Source: Blautia schinkii DSM 10518
GTDB taxonomy: Bacteria; Bacillota; Clostridia; Lachnospirales; Lachnospiraceae
Assembly (NCBI GenBank): GCA_000702025.1
Contig: JNKJ01000023.1
Span: forward strand, 1 to 64,000
Length of the DNA: 64,000 nucleotides
Direction: 5' to 3'
Under the pieces are notes generated by a model. It made no database searches. It was not told the DNA's origin and saw only the letters and a list, made by a program, of their open reading frames with translations. Of the stretch, positions 25,954 to 35,869 are shown one piece after another. Made by a program: the position numbers and the translations under genes. The stretch's first letter is position 1, and the number at the start of each line of letters is the position of its first letter.

Positions 25954-27889
25954 CACTGCCCAACTCTTCGAGATTCAGTTCGTCAATGTTCTCCGGAATC
26001 TCAATCCCTCGCTCTACCGCACGGAAAATCTTCATAAATTCCTTGCCCGTAATCGTCTCTTTCTTAATCAGATACCCGGCAATCCTATCAAGAGCTTCCC
26101 TATGGCCGCTGAGCAGACGTTTCGCCTCCTCATAGGAATAGTGCAGAAGCTGCATGACCTCATGGTCCACCTCTGTGGCAGTATCATCACCACAATTGAG
26201 CACTGTATGACCGGTAAGATACTGATTTTCCTGAGTAGCCAGGCCCATAAGCCCGAATTTCGCCGACATACCATACTGAGTGATCATTGCCCTGGCAACC
26301 TTCGTCGCCTGCTCAATATCATTGGCCGCTCCGGTCGTAACGGTATCAAACACAATCTCCTCCGCCGCACGTCCGCCAAGATAGCCGACCAGCATAGCCT
26401 CCAGTTCCTTCTGGGTGTTGAGATATTTCTCCTCCTCAGGAACCTGCATGACATAACCAAGCGCACCCATAGTACGGGGCACAATCGTAATCTTCTGCAC
26501 CGGCTCCGCGTCCTTCTGCAGCGCACTCACCAACGCATGACCCACCTCATGATAAGACACGATCCGGCGCTCCTGCGCGCTGAGGATACGGTCCTTCTTC
26601 TCCTTACCGACAAGCACGACTTCCACAGACTCCTGCAGATCCTTCTGGCCTACTGCACGCCGTCCGTTTTTCACGGCAAGAATGGCTGCCTCATTGATCA
26701 TATTTGCCAGATCAGAACCAACCGCTCCCGAAGTGGCAAGGGCAATCTCCTCGAAATCCACGGTATCATCCAGGAGCACATCCTTGGCATGAACCTTCAG
26801 GATATCCACACGGCCCTTTAAATCCGGCCGGTCTACGATCACGCGACGGTCAAAACGTCCCGGACGCAGAAGCGCAGGGTCAAGAACCTCCGGACGGTTC
26901 GTCGCCGCCAGGATCAAAAGCCCTTTAGATGTATCGAAACCATCCATCTCAGCCAAAAGCTGGTTCAAAGTCTGCTCACGCTCATCGTTCCCTCCGCCGT
27001 AACGGGAATCACGGCTCTTACCGATGGCGTCAATCTCGTCAATAAACACGATACAGGGGGCATTCTTCTTCGCCTCCTCAAACAGATCGCGGACACGGGA
27101 CGCACCCACACCCACAAACATCTCCACAAACTCCGAACCGGAGAGGGAGAAAAACGGTACATGCGCTTCCCCGGCCACAGCCTTGGCAAGCAGTGTCTTA
27201 CCTGTTCCGGGAGGTCCCACCAAAAGCGCACCCTTAGGCAGCTTCGCACCGATGGTCGTATATTTCCCCGGATTATGCAGGAAATCAACGACCTCCTGCA
27301 GAGATTCCTTAGCTTCGTCCTGTCCTGCCACATCCTTGAAGGTAATTCCCGTCTCCTTCTGGATATAAGCCTTGGCGCGGCTCTTACCCACACCCATCAC
27401 TCCGCCGCCCTTATTCATACGGCGCATAAAGAACATCAGCATCACAAACAGCAGCACAGTCGGCAGAAGCACGCTGAGGATCATAGCAAGAAACTCTCCC
27501 ATGGCATCCGGCGGCTCTGAATGGAAATTAATCCCCTTGCCCTCCAGACGCTCAGTGAGCTTATTCTCATCCTCCACCTGGTTGGTGTAATACTTCATAT
27601 CTCCATACGGAGAAAGCTGACTCTTCGGAACGATCGTTAAAGTTCCGGACTGGATCGTGACCTCCTTGACCTGGTCCTTCTCCACCATATCAATGAACTT
27701 GTCATAGCTGATTTCACTGGAATTATCCTTGAGCATATTCGTGAAAAGGCTCAGACAAACCAGAGTGACCAGCAGACATATCAGAAAGGCAAGAATCGAC
27801 TGATGATTTTTATTCGGCCCCTTTTGATTCTTGGGGTCACGATTATCAGGACGATTGCCGTTCGGGTTGTTGTCCAAATGATTATCCAT
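25772..27889 (-). CDS. ftsH: ATP-dependent zinc metalloprotease FtsH
   Basis: A membrane-anchored AAA+ protease for quality control of membrane and regulatory proteins. The start at 27889 follows AGGAGG; an upstream in-frame start would add 12 residues. Two transmembrane helices (about residues 30-52 and 135-158) flank a short extracytoplasmic domain. The AAA module has Walker A GPPGTGKT, Walker [10 protein letters not shown] and the arginine-finger helix. The protease has zinc motif HEVGH and a downstream Asp. The last 60 or so residues are 11-residue Glu/Gln/Pro repeats that end at a nonsense codon inside the repeat array; this tail is unusual for FtsH and probably dispensable. Confidence 0.95.
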   Translation of the reverse strand: MDNHLDNNPNGNRPDNRDPKNQKGPNKNHQSILAFLICLLVTLVCLSLFTNMLKDNSSEISYDKFIDMVEKDQVKEVTIQSGTLTIVPKSQLSPYGDMKYYTNQVEDENKLTERLEGKGINFHSEPPDAMGEFLAMILSVLLPTVLLFVMLMFFMRRMNKGGGVMGVGKSRAKAYIQKETGITFKDVAGQDEAKESLQEVVDFLHNPGKYTTIGAKLPKGALLVGPPGTGKTLLAKAVAGEAHVPFFSLSGSEFVEMFVGVGASRVRDLFEEAKKNAPCIVFIDEIDAIGKSRDSRYGGGNDEREQTLNQLLAEMDGFDTSKGLLILAATNRPEVLDPALLRPGRFDRRVIVDRPDLKGRVDILKVHAKDVLLDDTVDFEEIALATSGAVGSDLANMINEAAILAVKNGRRAVGQKDLQESVEVVLVGKEKKDRILSAQERRIVSYHEVGHALVSALQKDAEPVQKITIVPRTMGALGYVMQVPEEEKYLNTQKELEAMLVGYLGGRAAEEIVFDTVTTGAANDIEQATKVARAMITQYGMSAKFGLMGLATQENQYLTGHTVLNCGDDTATEVDHEVMQLLHYSYEEAKRLLSGHREALDRIAGYLIKKETITGKEFMKIFRAVERGIEIPENIDELNLEELGSEDKKAQEPAAVETKKAQEPAAVETEKLQEPMSVETEKLQEPMAVEAEKLQEPMAVETEKL

Positions 27890-27936
27890 TTTGTTCCTCC
27901 TCTTGTTAGTCTGCGCAATGCGCATAACTATTCTAT

Positions 27937-27965
27937 ATTATAAAGAGATTTCCCACATAAATCAA
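27937..27965 (-). promoter_or_regulatory. ftsH promoter
   Basis: Minus strand: -35 TTGATT (27960-27965), 17-bp spacer, -10 TATAAT (27937-27942), about 50 nt before the ftsH start codon. Confidence 0.7.
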
Positions 27966-28165
27966 CTGGCAGATTGTGAATTTCCCATGAAAACACGACA
28001 TGAAATGTCAAAATAATCACTCCTTATATTGTTAGCGTACTTTTAACCAGAAATATCTGCCCTCTTATATTAAATTCAGGCCTAAAAAATTCCAACAGCA
28101 GTTCAGACTAGCCCGAACAGTTACATCCTCAGACAAATTCCAGACAAAAAATTTAAAAAACACTG

Positions 28166-28305
28166 TTACAAACACCCCAAATTGTAGTATACTAGTGACA
28201 GATTATTTTTTTGCGGCCTTTGGGGGCTGCAATTGGTTTTATATCGTTTACACCAGGGAATTTTCATTATCAGGTACGCTTTAGTCACCCGCTTCTGCGT
28301 ACCTG
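28166..28305 (+). promoter_or_regulatory. Promoter and hairpin leader of the DUF1846 gene
   Basis: A -35-like TTACAA (28166-28171), 16-bp spacer and -10 TATACT (28188-28193) precede a leader of about 140 nt. The leader contains a perfect 9-bp stem, CAGGTACGC (28271-28279) with GCGTACCTG (28297-28305), ending about 33 nt before the start codon. No T tract follows. It is not a riboswitch class I recognise. Apart from this, the stretch between ftsH and the gene (27966-28338) shows nothing else clear. Confidence 0.5.
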
Positions 28306-28338
28306 AATATCGTGTGACAGGAAAGGAAGAAAGAACAA

Positions 28339-29817
28339 ATGAAGATAGGATTTGACAACGAAAAATATTTAATGACGCAGTCAGAGCACATCCGCGAACG
28401 CATTGCTCAGTTCAACAACAAGCTCTACCTGGAATTCGGCGGCAAGCTGTTCGACGATTTCCACGCTTCCAGAGTTCTTCCCGGATTCGAGCCTGACAGC
28501 AAGCTCCGCATGCTCATGCAGCTCAGCGACCAGGCAGAGATCGTCATTGTCATCAGCGCTGCCGACATTGATAAAAATAAGATGCGCGGCGACCTGGGCA
28601 TCACCTATGACGTAGACGTACGCCGTCTCATTGACGAATTTACAGAAAGAGGCTTTTACGTAGGCAGCGTCTGCATCACCCAGTACGCCGGCCAGGAAAG
28701 CTCCGATCTGTTTAAAAAGCATTTGGAAAAATTAGGCATCCGCGTCTATCTTCACTATCCAATTGCCGGATACCCCAGCAATACCTCGCTCATCGTAAGC
28801 GATGAAGGCTACGGCAAAAACGAATACATCGAAACCTCCCGGCCCCTGGTCGTAGTCACCGCCCCCGGCCCGGGAAGCGGAAAAATGGCCACCTGCCTTT
28901 CCCAGCTTTACCACGAATACAAACGCGGCATCTGCGCCGGCTACGCAAAATTCGAGACCTTCCCCATCTGGAATATCCCGCTGAAGCACCCGGTCAACCT
29001 GGCCTACGAAGCAGCCACCGCCGACTTAAACGACGTCAACATGATCGACCCCTTCCACCTGGAAGCCTACGGCGAAACCACAGTCAACTACAACCGCGAC
29101 GTAGAGATTTTCCCCGTACTCCAGGCCATGTTTGAAAAAATCATCGGCGAATGCCCCTACAAATCCCCCACTGATATGGGCGTAAACATGGTAGGAAACT
29201 GCATCGTCGACGACGAAGTGTGCAAAGAAGCCTCCCGCCAGGAAATCATCCGCCGCTACTACAAGAGCATGGACGCCCTGGTTTCCGGCACGGGCAAAGA
29301 AGAAGAAGCCTTTAAAATTGAGCTTCTGCTAAAACAGGCCCACGCCGCCCTCGAGGACCGCAAGGTAGTTCCCGCCGCCCTCGAAATGGAAAAAAACACC
29401 GGCGCCCCCGCCGCTGCTCTCGAACTCCCGGACGGTGAGATTGTTTACGGCAAAACATCGGATCTGCTCGGCGCTTCCTCCGCACTTTTGCTGAATGCTC
29501 TCAAAGAGCTGGCCGGAATCGCCCATAAACACCATGTAATTTCCCCGGATGCCATCCGGCCTATACAGGATTTGAAGATTAAATATCTCGGCAGCAAAAA
29601 CCCGCGCCTGCATACAGACGAAACCTTGATTGCACTCTCCGTCAGCGCCGCCAGCAGCGAGGAAGCACGCCTCGCCCTGGAACAGCTGCCGAAATTAAAA
29701 GGCTGCCAGGCACATACGTCCGTGCTGCTGTCGTCGGTGGATGTGCTGGAGTTTCGGAAATTGGGGATTGAATTGACTTGCGAGCCGAAGTTTGAGAAAG
29801 AGCGGAAGTATCAGTAG
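28339..29817 (+). CDS. DUF1846 family protein
   Basis: A 492-residue cytosolic protein that I recognise as DUF1846 by its start KIGFDNEKYL, the AADIDKNKMRGDLGITYD segment and the P-loop-like VTAPGPGSGKMATCLSQ (about residues 175-191). Later comes MGVNMVGNCIVDD. The family is widespread in Clostridia and its function is not established; the glycine-rich loop suggests nucleotide or phosphate binding. GGAAAGGA lies before the start. It is monocistronic with its own promoter and a downstream hairpin. Confidence 0.9.
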   Translation: MKIGFDNEKYLMTQSEHIRERIAQFNNKLYLEFGGKLFDDFHASRVLPGFEPDSKLRMLMQLSDQAEIVIVISAADIDKNKMRGDLGITYDVDVRRLIDEFTERGFYVGSVCITQYAGQESSDLFKKHLEKLGIRVYLHYPIAGYPSNTSLIVSDEGYGKNEYIETSRPLVVVTAPGPGSGKMATCLSQLYHEYKRGICAGYAKFETFPIWNIPLKHPVNLAYEAATADLNDVNMIDPFHLEAYGETTVNYNRDVEIFPVLQAMFEKIIGECPYKSPTDMGVNMVGNCIVDDEVCKEASRQEIIRRYYKSMDALVSGTGKEEEAFKIELLLKQAHAALEDRKVVPAALEMEKNTGAPAAALELPDGEIVYGKTSDLLGASSALLLNALKELAGIAHKHHVISPDAIRPIQDLKIKYLGSKNPRLHTDETLIALSVSAASSEEARLALEQLPKLKGCQAHTSVLLSSVDVLEFRKLGIELTCEPKFEKERKYQ

Positions 29818-29826
29818 GATAAAAAG

Positions 29827-29859
29827 CAGCGGCAATGATAATCGATGTCATTGCCGCTG
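29827..29859 (+). terminator. Hairpin terminator after the DUF1846 gene
   Basis: A perfect 12-bp stem, CAGCGGCAATGA with TCATTGCCGCTG, is followed by TAAATTATTT. The T tract is weak, so termination may be partial. Confidence 0.7.
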
Positions 29860-29956
29860 TAAATTATTTAATGGCTTTGCAAACCAACGATACTAAAACA
29901 CAAAAAATGCGGTGAAAATCAGTAAACCGAATACATTTTTCACACCGATAGCGCGA

Positions 29957-31642
29957 CTACAGCCTCTCACAAATCACCTTGCATCGTTTTTTATAAAAGG
30001 CAATGCCGTAGGCGATGATATTCTCTCTGCCGTCATTGCGCAGCTTCTCATCGTACCGGCGTGCTTTGATCTGTTCCATAGCCCTTCGCCCCCCTTTCTC
30101 AAGGGCTGTGATGCTGGCCGCATACTTCACCTCAATAATAATCCCAACATCCGGCTCTTCTGGCTCTATCAAAATATCACCGAAGCCATCACCTGATTCA
30201 ATATTGGACATAACAAGCCAACTGTGCTCACTGCGCAGAAGCCCCAGCAACAGGCCATGATAAAAATTTTCTTTCTGTTCATCGCGTGCTTTTGTATCCA
30301 AAATGCTGATCATCTTGCTCAGAATCACATTCAACTGGCTCTCAATTCCTTCTGCATTTCCATCCAAAAACGCACGGCAGAAAGCGTGCATGGGTTTTTC
30401 ATCCTGCACAAAATTTTCCTTAAACCACTCCTGGATTTGGAGGATAAACACCTCCCGCACCTCACGGTTAGGAATGACGAGCCGGTAGGCACCGTCTTTC
30501 GTATCCCCTGCACTGGTAAGGTAGCCTGTGGTATAAAGAACACTCCAAAGATTGTCAATACTCTTATCAATCTCTTCATACGTCAATTCCAACCGAATTT
30601 TCTTTTCAATATCCTCTCCGGCAATCAAACGCTCAATCTCATTCTGCGTGGTTTTGTCCGCCATTTCCACAAAACGCTTCACCATTTCATTCCCACTGGT
30701 GTTAATCCAATAGGCCTGGGGCTTTGCACCCGGCTCTCCACACAGACGGTCCACATGATTAATCACATTCCAGGGGCAATAGACATCTACAGCGCCAAAA
30801 CGGTATCCATCGTACCATTCTTTTATCTCATCAAAGTACCCGTCCATCTGATAAGCTGCCAAAAGCTGCCTTACGTCCTCGTCTGTAAACCCGAAATACT
30901 CGTCAAACCGGGCGTCAGCAACAGACATCACCTTAAAGTTGTTCAGACCTGTAAATATACTCTCCTTAGAGATACGCAGACAACCTGTCAGCACGGCAAA
31001 ATACAAATACTCATTGGTTTTTAATGCCTGCCCAAACAGGCTGCGGATCAAGGCCACCATCTCCTTATAATAACCGTGTTGGAACGCCTTGTCCAAAGGT
31101 ACATCATATTCGTCGATAAGCAGGATTGCCTTCTGCCCATAGTGCAGATAAAGCAGCCGTGAAAGCATTTTCAAACTTCCATAAACATCTTCCCGCGTCT
31201 CCTTCTCGTCTAAAAAACGTTTAAAAGCACTTTTTTCTGCATCGAGAATTTCTTTACTGTCTGCAAGAAAACTCAAACGGAACATCTCAGTACGCAGGAT
31301 TTGCCGGAGCATGGAAAACGCATCCTCAAAGCCTAACCCATCCACGCCCTTCAGCGAGATATAAACCACAGGAAATTTCCCCATGTATCTTTCACACAGC
31401 TCGGTTTCCCTGCTGATTGCCAGCCCATCAAACAGCGTCTTATCTGCTCCAAACTCAAAGAAATTTTTAAGCATGCTGACACTTAGAGTCTTTCCAAAGC
31501 GCCGCGGACGGGTGAACAGATTCACCTTGCCCCAGCTGTTCAGTAAATCCCGGATTAATCCCGTCTTATCTGCATAGTAAAAGCCTTCTTTGCGGATTTC
31601 CTCAAAATCCTCAATCCCTACCGGCAACTTTTTTCTATCCAT
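29957..31642 (-). CDS. AAA-ATPase-like / PD-(D/E)XK nuclease family protein (DUF1703-type)
   Basis: A 561-residue protein. The N-terminal AAA-ATPase-like domain has a Walker A variant FTRPRRFGKTLSVSML (about residues 42-57) and Walker B ILLIDEYDVPLDKA. The C-terminal part has the nuclease-like core GFGDILIEPEEPDVGIIIEVKYA, where Asp and the ExK of PD-(D/E)XK enzymes are present. Such proteins are multi-copy in gut anaerobes; their role is unknown, and both mobile-element and defence roles have been proposed. Its ATG overlaps the stop of a small upstream gene. Confidence 0.88.
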   Translation of the reverse strand: MDRKKLPVGIEDFEEIRKEGFYYADKTGLIRDLLNSWGKVNLFTRPRRFGKTLSVSMLKNFFEFGADKTLFDGLAISRETELCERYMGKFPVVYISLKGVDGLGFEDAFSMLRQILRTEMFRLSFLADSKEILDAEKSAFKRFLDEKETREDVYGSLKMLSRLLYLHYGQKAILLIDEYDVPLDKAFQHGYYKEMVALIRSLFGQALKTNEYLYFAVLTGCLRISKESIFTGLNNFKVMSVADARFDEYFGFTDEDVRQLLAAYQMDGYFDEIKEWYDGYRFGAVDVYCPWNVINHVDRLCGEPGAKPQAYWINTSGNEMVKRFVEMADKTTQNEIERLIAGEDIEKKIRLELTYEEIDKSIDNLWSVLYTTGYLTSAGDTKDGAYRLVIPNREVREVFILQIQEWFKENFVQDEKPMHAFCRAFLDGNAEGIESQLNVILSKMISILDTKARDEQKENFYHGLLLGLLRSEHSWLVMSNIESGDGFGDILIEPEEPDVGIIIEVKYAASITALEKGGRRAMEQIKARRYDEKLRNDGRENIIAYGIAFYKKRCKVICERL

Positions 31643-31775
31643 TTTTCCTCACTTTCTTTTGATTGGTGCTGTTCAAAAGAGATACTACATCTTTTACAGG
31701 CATATGATAACGTAAGCTATATTCCTCAGCAGCCGTAACTACAATAAGATTTGCTTCTCTTTCCTGTCTGTTCAT
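31635..31775 (-). CDS. Small protein resembling the N-terminal half of DUF3791
   Basis: A 46-residue reading frame starts at 31775 after GAGGTGTTAAAA. Its stop overlaps the start of the AAA/nuclease gene (ATGGATAG). The segment ANLIVVTAAEEYSLRYHM followed by VKDVVSLLN resembles DUF3791 proteins, which often sit in toxin-antitoxin-like clusters, but it is shorter than usual. The tight overlap supports co-translation with the downstream gene. Confidence 0.5.
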   Translation of the reverse strand: MNRQEREANLIVVTAAEEYSLRYHMPVKDVVSLLNSTNQKKVRKNG

Positions 31776-31924
31776 TTTTAACACCTCTCTAATGAATCTT
31801 CTCCGGGATCATCAATAATCTACCCACTTGCTATAGCATGCAATCCTTTAAATCAATAAATTTTAAATTTAATACCATCCCCTACTGGAAGTTTTTCCAA
31901 CGCGTACGATCTTTAGTACATGCT

Positions 31925-32520
31925 TCTTAAGTAGATATGGGCATTACTGCCCATATCCCTAATTCAAACCGTACATGCGCTATTAACGCATACGGCTTAA
32001 CCCTACATTCATTCCAACCTAGAATTTCGCAATTATTGGCTCTTTATTGTCCATACGAAGATTCCTCATGTTAATGTGAGGTGTGTCCCTTCCCTCCACC
32101 GTGATTAGCGGTTTCTACGGTACTATGAACACTCGGACTTCCTACTATCCTTTTGACTTCCTCTCTTGTTCCCTCAATTGTACATCATACCTCTCACAGA
32201 GGAGATAGTAGGATCTCACCATATCGGTTATACCGGTATGGTCTGCCGTGAATATAAGCACATCGACCATTTCCAACCTTATAATAATTTCCCAGCTCAA
32301 TCACTTCACATTCGTTTCGGCTCTGTTGCTCCCTGTCCTACGCTTAAATCTCATGTTACCACTTTGATTCCAAGGACTCGGTACAAGGCGGTTGGTTAGA
32401 CCTTACCTTGGTGGGTTTCCCACTGTATTTTATCAGCTTACCAAAGCTTTGCAGAATTTCTTCCGCTCGCTAGGAAAAATCAGCTACGCTGATTTTGCAG
32501 CTCGCATTATTTACATAATT
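31925..32520 (-). mobile_element. ORF-less group II intron remnant
   Basis: Read on the minus strand, the 3' part holds a domain V hairpin (31966-31998), AGCCGTATGCG, loop TTAATAG, CGCATGTACGGTT, with the catalytic AGC. It is followed by a domain VI-like hairpin at 31934-31957 (GATATGGGC/GCCCATATC). Upstream, about 32080-32460, are domain I-type sequences typical of clostridial group II introns (for example GTAGAAACCGCTAATCACGG). The space where the reverse-transcriptase gene should be is missing; only a short Met-start stub, MDNKEPIIAKF, remains before a stop. The 5' boundary is not sharp. This accounts for most of the 850-bp stretch without a protein gene; 31776-31924 shows nothing clear. 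Confidence 0.7.
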
Positions 32521-32707
32521 ATACTACATTACCTTTTCTTTCATTGCAAGCCAAATCTAAACTTATTTTATCCCAACTGAACTGTAATAACTCCATAAGG
32601 AAAGAACAAAATTGATATAATACATAACTAATAAAAATCACTTATAATTGACAGTGCCACTAATCATGGGTACAATAAAAACAACAAAATTCCCGAAAGG
32701 AATATTT

Positions 32708-35296
32708 ATGATGAAAATTACTTTTAACCCAAAAGAAACCATTGCGGCTGTTTTCAATACCGCTGTTTCTACCGGAATCCTTGCTTTAGGTGGAACCCCC
32801 GAACAGGCTGTTGCTATTAGCAATGCTGCCGAAGGCTTAGCCTTGGGGATTGGAATTAAGAACAAGCCACAGATACAGCACACGATGCAGCTCCTTACTC
32901 GTTCGGTGGAACAAGCACTTGATTGCTTTGAGCTTCCTGCTGACTGTAAAGCCCATTTACCAGTTGAAATATTCGAACCGTCAAACATCACATGTATGAT
33001 TCAATCTACTGACCCATATGTTTGCCTGCAAAACCTGATAACCGAAACATGTCGTTGTTTCCCTGATTGTGATACAACAACACTTCCTATTAAAGAAATT
33101 TCTGATAAGATTGCTTCAAATTTACATCAGGCACTGAGCAATGACCCTGTATTAACAGGAATCTATACTTGTTATTTGGTACAGGATATACATAAGGACA
33201 TCAAAAACATAAGTGAAAGCGTCGATAAGCTGATAAATCCACAAACAGAATATTTCATCTCAGATAGTTGTGCTGCACAACTTTCACTTAATAGTGCAAA
33301 AAAATTAATGCAAGGACTTGACAGCTTCTTATTTGCAGAAGATTCTCAGCAGTTCCAAAAAAAACTTTCAGATGTCTATGTGGAATCACATCTTTTCAGT
33401 AATGGGAAAGAATACCCTGATTTTTATACCATGTTCGCTGACATTGACAGGAATGAGCCTCTGCTTATAGAAGGGGACGCTGGCATGGGTAAATCCACCC
33501 TTGTCATGTATCTTGCAAAGCGTTATCTATCCGGTGATATATTTCCAAATCTAAATATATTTTTTATAAGTGGCAAGGAAATCCGCCACTCTAAAGGAGA
33601 CCCTATAGAAGATTTGAGTAGAGTTATGGGGGCACCCGCAATCGAAGTTCTTGACAGCTCAGTTTTGATACTTGACGCATATGATGAAATAGCTTATGCA
33701 TCCCAAAGCCAGGAACATAATCAAACTTACCTACGACAATTGTGCAATCGTCTTGAAGAAACAACTCTTATTATCACAAGTCGGACAGGATATATTCGTA
33801 ATTTTCCTGGCACAACATCAAGTATACTCGGTTTTGATTGCTCACAACGCCGGGAATTTCTTGTAAAATACAATTACGGAAAAAGTGAAGAAGAAAAACT
33901 GGATTCAGAAACAATCCAGGAGCTTTCCAAAGATCATACCAATTCTGATACTGAAAATGTAGACGAACTGTTGATAATCCCTATGCTGCTCTATATGATC
34001 GCAGCCAGTAGAATAAATATCCATGAAATCACGGACCGGTATTCTCTGTACGAAAATGTATTTGGGCCTAAAAGGCGAGAAAGTATTTTGCGCCGTAACC
34101 GAAAGATATCTAAAAATATCTGGGAAGAATGCTATGCACTGGCTAAAAATATTGCTCACCAGATGTACATGATGAATGATCATTATATTGGCCAGGATAG
34201 CGTATTGCAGCAAATTGAAAACTTACAATTGGAAACCAGCCGATCGGACACTTTAAAAAATTGTTTTGGTATTGAAATCTTTCTACGCAGTGAGGAGGAT
34301 CAACTTTTTACGTTTGTACATAATAGTATCTACGAATATTTTACTGCAAAATGGATTTGTGAGGCATTCCTTCAGATGCTAGAGAAATGGCAACTCAAGG
34401 AAATCAATTTTTCAATAATTAAAAAACAGTTAAATACCATTTTTAATGCAAACCAATTTGTAAATACTATTTTCCGCTACATTATGGAAAACATCAGTGC
34501 AGGTTATTTTACCCCACTACTTCAACGAAACTCTGATAACCTGCTCAAATTAAACAAATTAATGAACAAGCTAATCACAAGCCAGCTATGTACAAGCGGG
34601 GACACCTCCATCCCTTATGCGATTCGCCTAAAAAATATGATCCTATGGGTATTTAATACTTTTAACATGCTTTTTGGCATGGTTACACTTGATGACTATC
34701 CTTACTGGGTAAAAACAAATTTAGAGATTGTTTCCTTTCTTTTTCGGGCCAAAGAGCAAAAAGATACTCTTTTTTTGAGTCATATTAATCTAGAAAATAT
34801 AAATTTAAGCAAGGCTGACCTCGGAGTAACATTTCTGATTGAGGCAAAGCTAAATGGTGCCGATTTTTCGTATGCGCAGTGTGATGGTATTTCCTGTATC
34901 AATCAGACTTTTGAAAATATCGATTTCGAATTTTCTGATTGGAGCGGAGGATGTCTAGGGAACTGTACATGTTTTCAAACCAGATTAGGTTTCTCCGATT
35001 TTTCGTACTCCATTATTGAGAACTCAACCTTTACAGATTGCAGTTTTGCCGCTACTGAATTTACCGAATGTAACTTTATAGGCTCTACATTTAAAAATTG
35101 TGACTTCCGTGAAACTATCTGGAACAAAACAAAGATCCAAAATTGTAGTTTTCAAAATATCCGTATATATAGATCCGACCTGATAGAGTCCTTTCCCAAT
35201 GTGGAAAGTCTGAACCATTTTCAGATATCACCAGATATAGAAGATTCTGAAATTGTATTTTTTACTGTTTCCATTAATAATCTGGTAACTTCCTAG
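32708..35296 (+). CDS. NACHT-type ATPase with C-terminal pentapeptide repeats, candidate anti-phage protein
   Basis: A predicted 862-residue STAND ATPase. The start at 32708 follows AAAGGA; earlier in-frame starts lack such a site. The N-terminal about 210 residues are helical and not recognised. The NACHT core has Walker A EGDAGMGKSTLVMYLAKRY (about residues 257-275) and Walker B VLILDAYDE. A helical region follows, and the C-terminal about 180 residues contain pentapeptide-like repeats (LSKADL, GADFSY, STFTDC, CNFIGS, CDFRET) in the place of the usual LRR or TPR sensor. Bacterial NACHT proteins act in phage defence, and its setting among defence genes supports that. It is monocistronic with a hairpin after it. 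Confidence 0.82.
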   Translation: MMKITFNPKETIAAVFNTAVSTGILALGGTPEQAVAISNAAEGLALGIGIKNKPQIQHTMQLLTRSVEQALDCFELPADCKAHLPVEIFEPSNITCMIQSTDPYVCLQNLITETCRCFPDCDTTTLPIKEISDKIASNLHQALSNDPVLTGIYTCYLVQDIHKDIKNISESVDKLINPQTEYFISDSCAAQLSLNSAKKLMQGLDSFLFAEDSQQFQKKLSDVYVESHLFSNGKEYPDFYTMFADIDRNEPLLIEGDAGMGKSTLVMYLAKRYLSGDIFPNLNIFFISGKEIRHSKGDPIEDLSRVMGAPAIEVLDSSVLILDAYDEIAYASQSQEHNQTYLRQLCNRLEETTLIITSRTGYIRNFPGTTSSILGFDCSQRREFLVKYNYGKSEEEKLDSETIQELSKDHTNSDTENVDELLIIPMLLYMIAASRINIHEITDRYSLYENVFGPKRRESILRRNRKISKNIWEECYALAKNIAHQMYMMNDHYIGQDSVLQQIENLQLETSRSDTLKNCFGIEIFLRSEEDQLFTFVHNSIYEYFTAKWICEAFLQMLEKWQLKEINFSIIKKQLNTIFNANQFVNTIFRYIMENISAGYFTPLLQRNSDNLLKLNKLMNKLITSQLCTSGDTSIPYAIRLKNMILWVFNTFNMLFGMVTLDDYPYWVKTNLEIVSFLFRAKEQKDTLFLSHINLENINLSKADLGVTFLIEAKLNGADFSYAQCDGISCINQTFENIDFEFSDWSGGCLGNCTCFQTRLGFSDFSYSIIENSTFTDCSFAATEFTECNFIGSTFKNCDFRETIWNKTKIQNCSFQNIRIYRSDLIESFPNVESLNHFQISPDIEDSEIVFFTVSINNLVTS

Positions 35297-35322
35297 TAAT
35301 ACATCATAATTATTATCTCAAA

Positions 35323-35363
35323 ACTCCTTCGGTACTTTTATATAACATAAATACCGAAGGAGT
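35323..35363 (+). terminator. Hairpin after the NACHT gene
   Basis: A perfect 12-bp stem, ACTCCTTCGGTA with TACCGAAGGAGT, lies 27 bp after the stop. It is followed by ACTCTTTC, so the T tract is modest. Confidence 0.7.
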
Positions 35364-35605
35364 ACTCTTTCAAATATTTCTGTTTTATATCAAATATCCA
35401 TACCTTTATCCTTCATAAGCAACAGTAAAACAACAATCTTATCTGTTACGCTGCAACCAATCCCATTAGTGTTATTGATACCATGAGCTGTCATGAAATT
35501 GTTACACTTCTCTGTCACGCACTTGCTTCAAGTCCTGTCACTGCGTTTTGTTATCTATGGGATGGCGGCACGCCGCCATCCCACACGATTTTTATAAATA
35601 CAGTC

Positions 35606-35869
35606 TCATGTTTCATCAGCAAATGGAAGTTCGTCCTGTACATTATCGTCCTCACATTTAAGATGCTCTGGTCGTTTGAAGCGCATGAGCCGACGGCTGC
35701 ATTTTTCCAGGCCCACTTCCAACGCATCGATCTCATCACGGATGTCATCCATGGCGCATGAGAGCTCATAGTGTAAGATCTGGAAGGACTGCAGGGTGTC
35801 TTCCAATCCGTCACGGATATCTGCATACTCATCCAGCAGGTCCCAGATGGAGTCTTCTTTTACGGACAT
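35606..35869 (-). CDS. Small coiled-coil protein of the transposon
   Basis: An 87-residue protein starting MSVKEDSIWDLLDEYADI, with a heptad-like helical middle (about residues 10-60) and an acidic C-terminus. Its ATG overlaps the ATPase stop (CCATGTCCGTAA), so it is translated with it. I recognise it only as a passenger of this type of element; its function is unknown. Confidence 0.6.
   Translation of the reverse strand: MSVKEDSIWDLLDEYADIRDGLEDTLQSFQILHYELSCAMDDIRDEIDALEVGLEKCSRRLMRFKRPEHLKCEDDNVQDELPFADET

Noticed and set aside
28011..28140. Riboswitch in the ftsH/DUF1846 intergenic region
   Set aside because: No recognised aptamer core; only promoters and one simple hairpin are visible.
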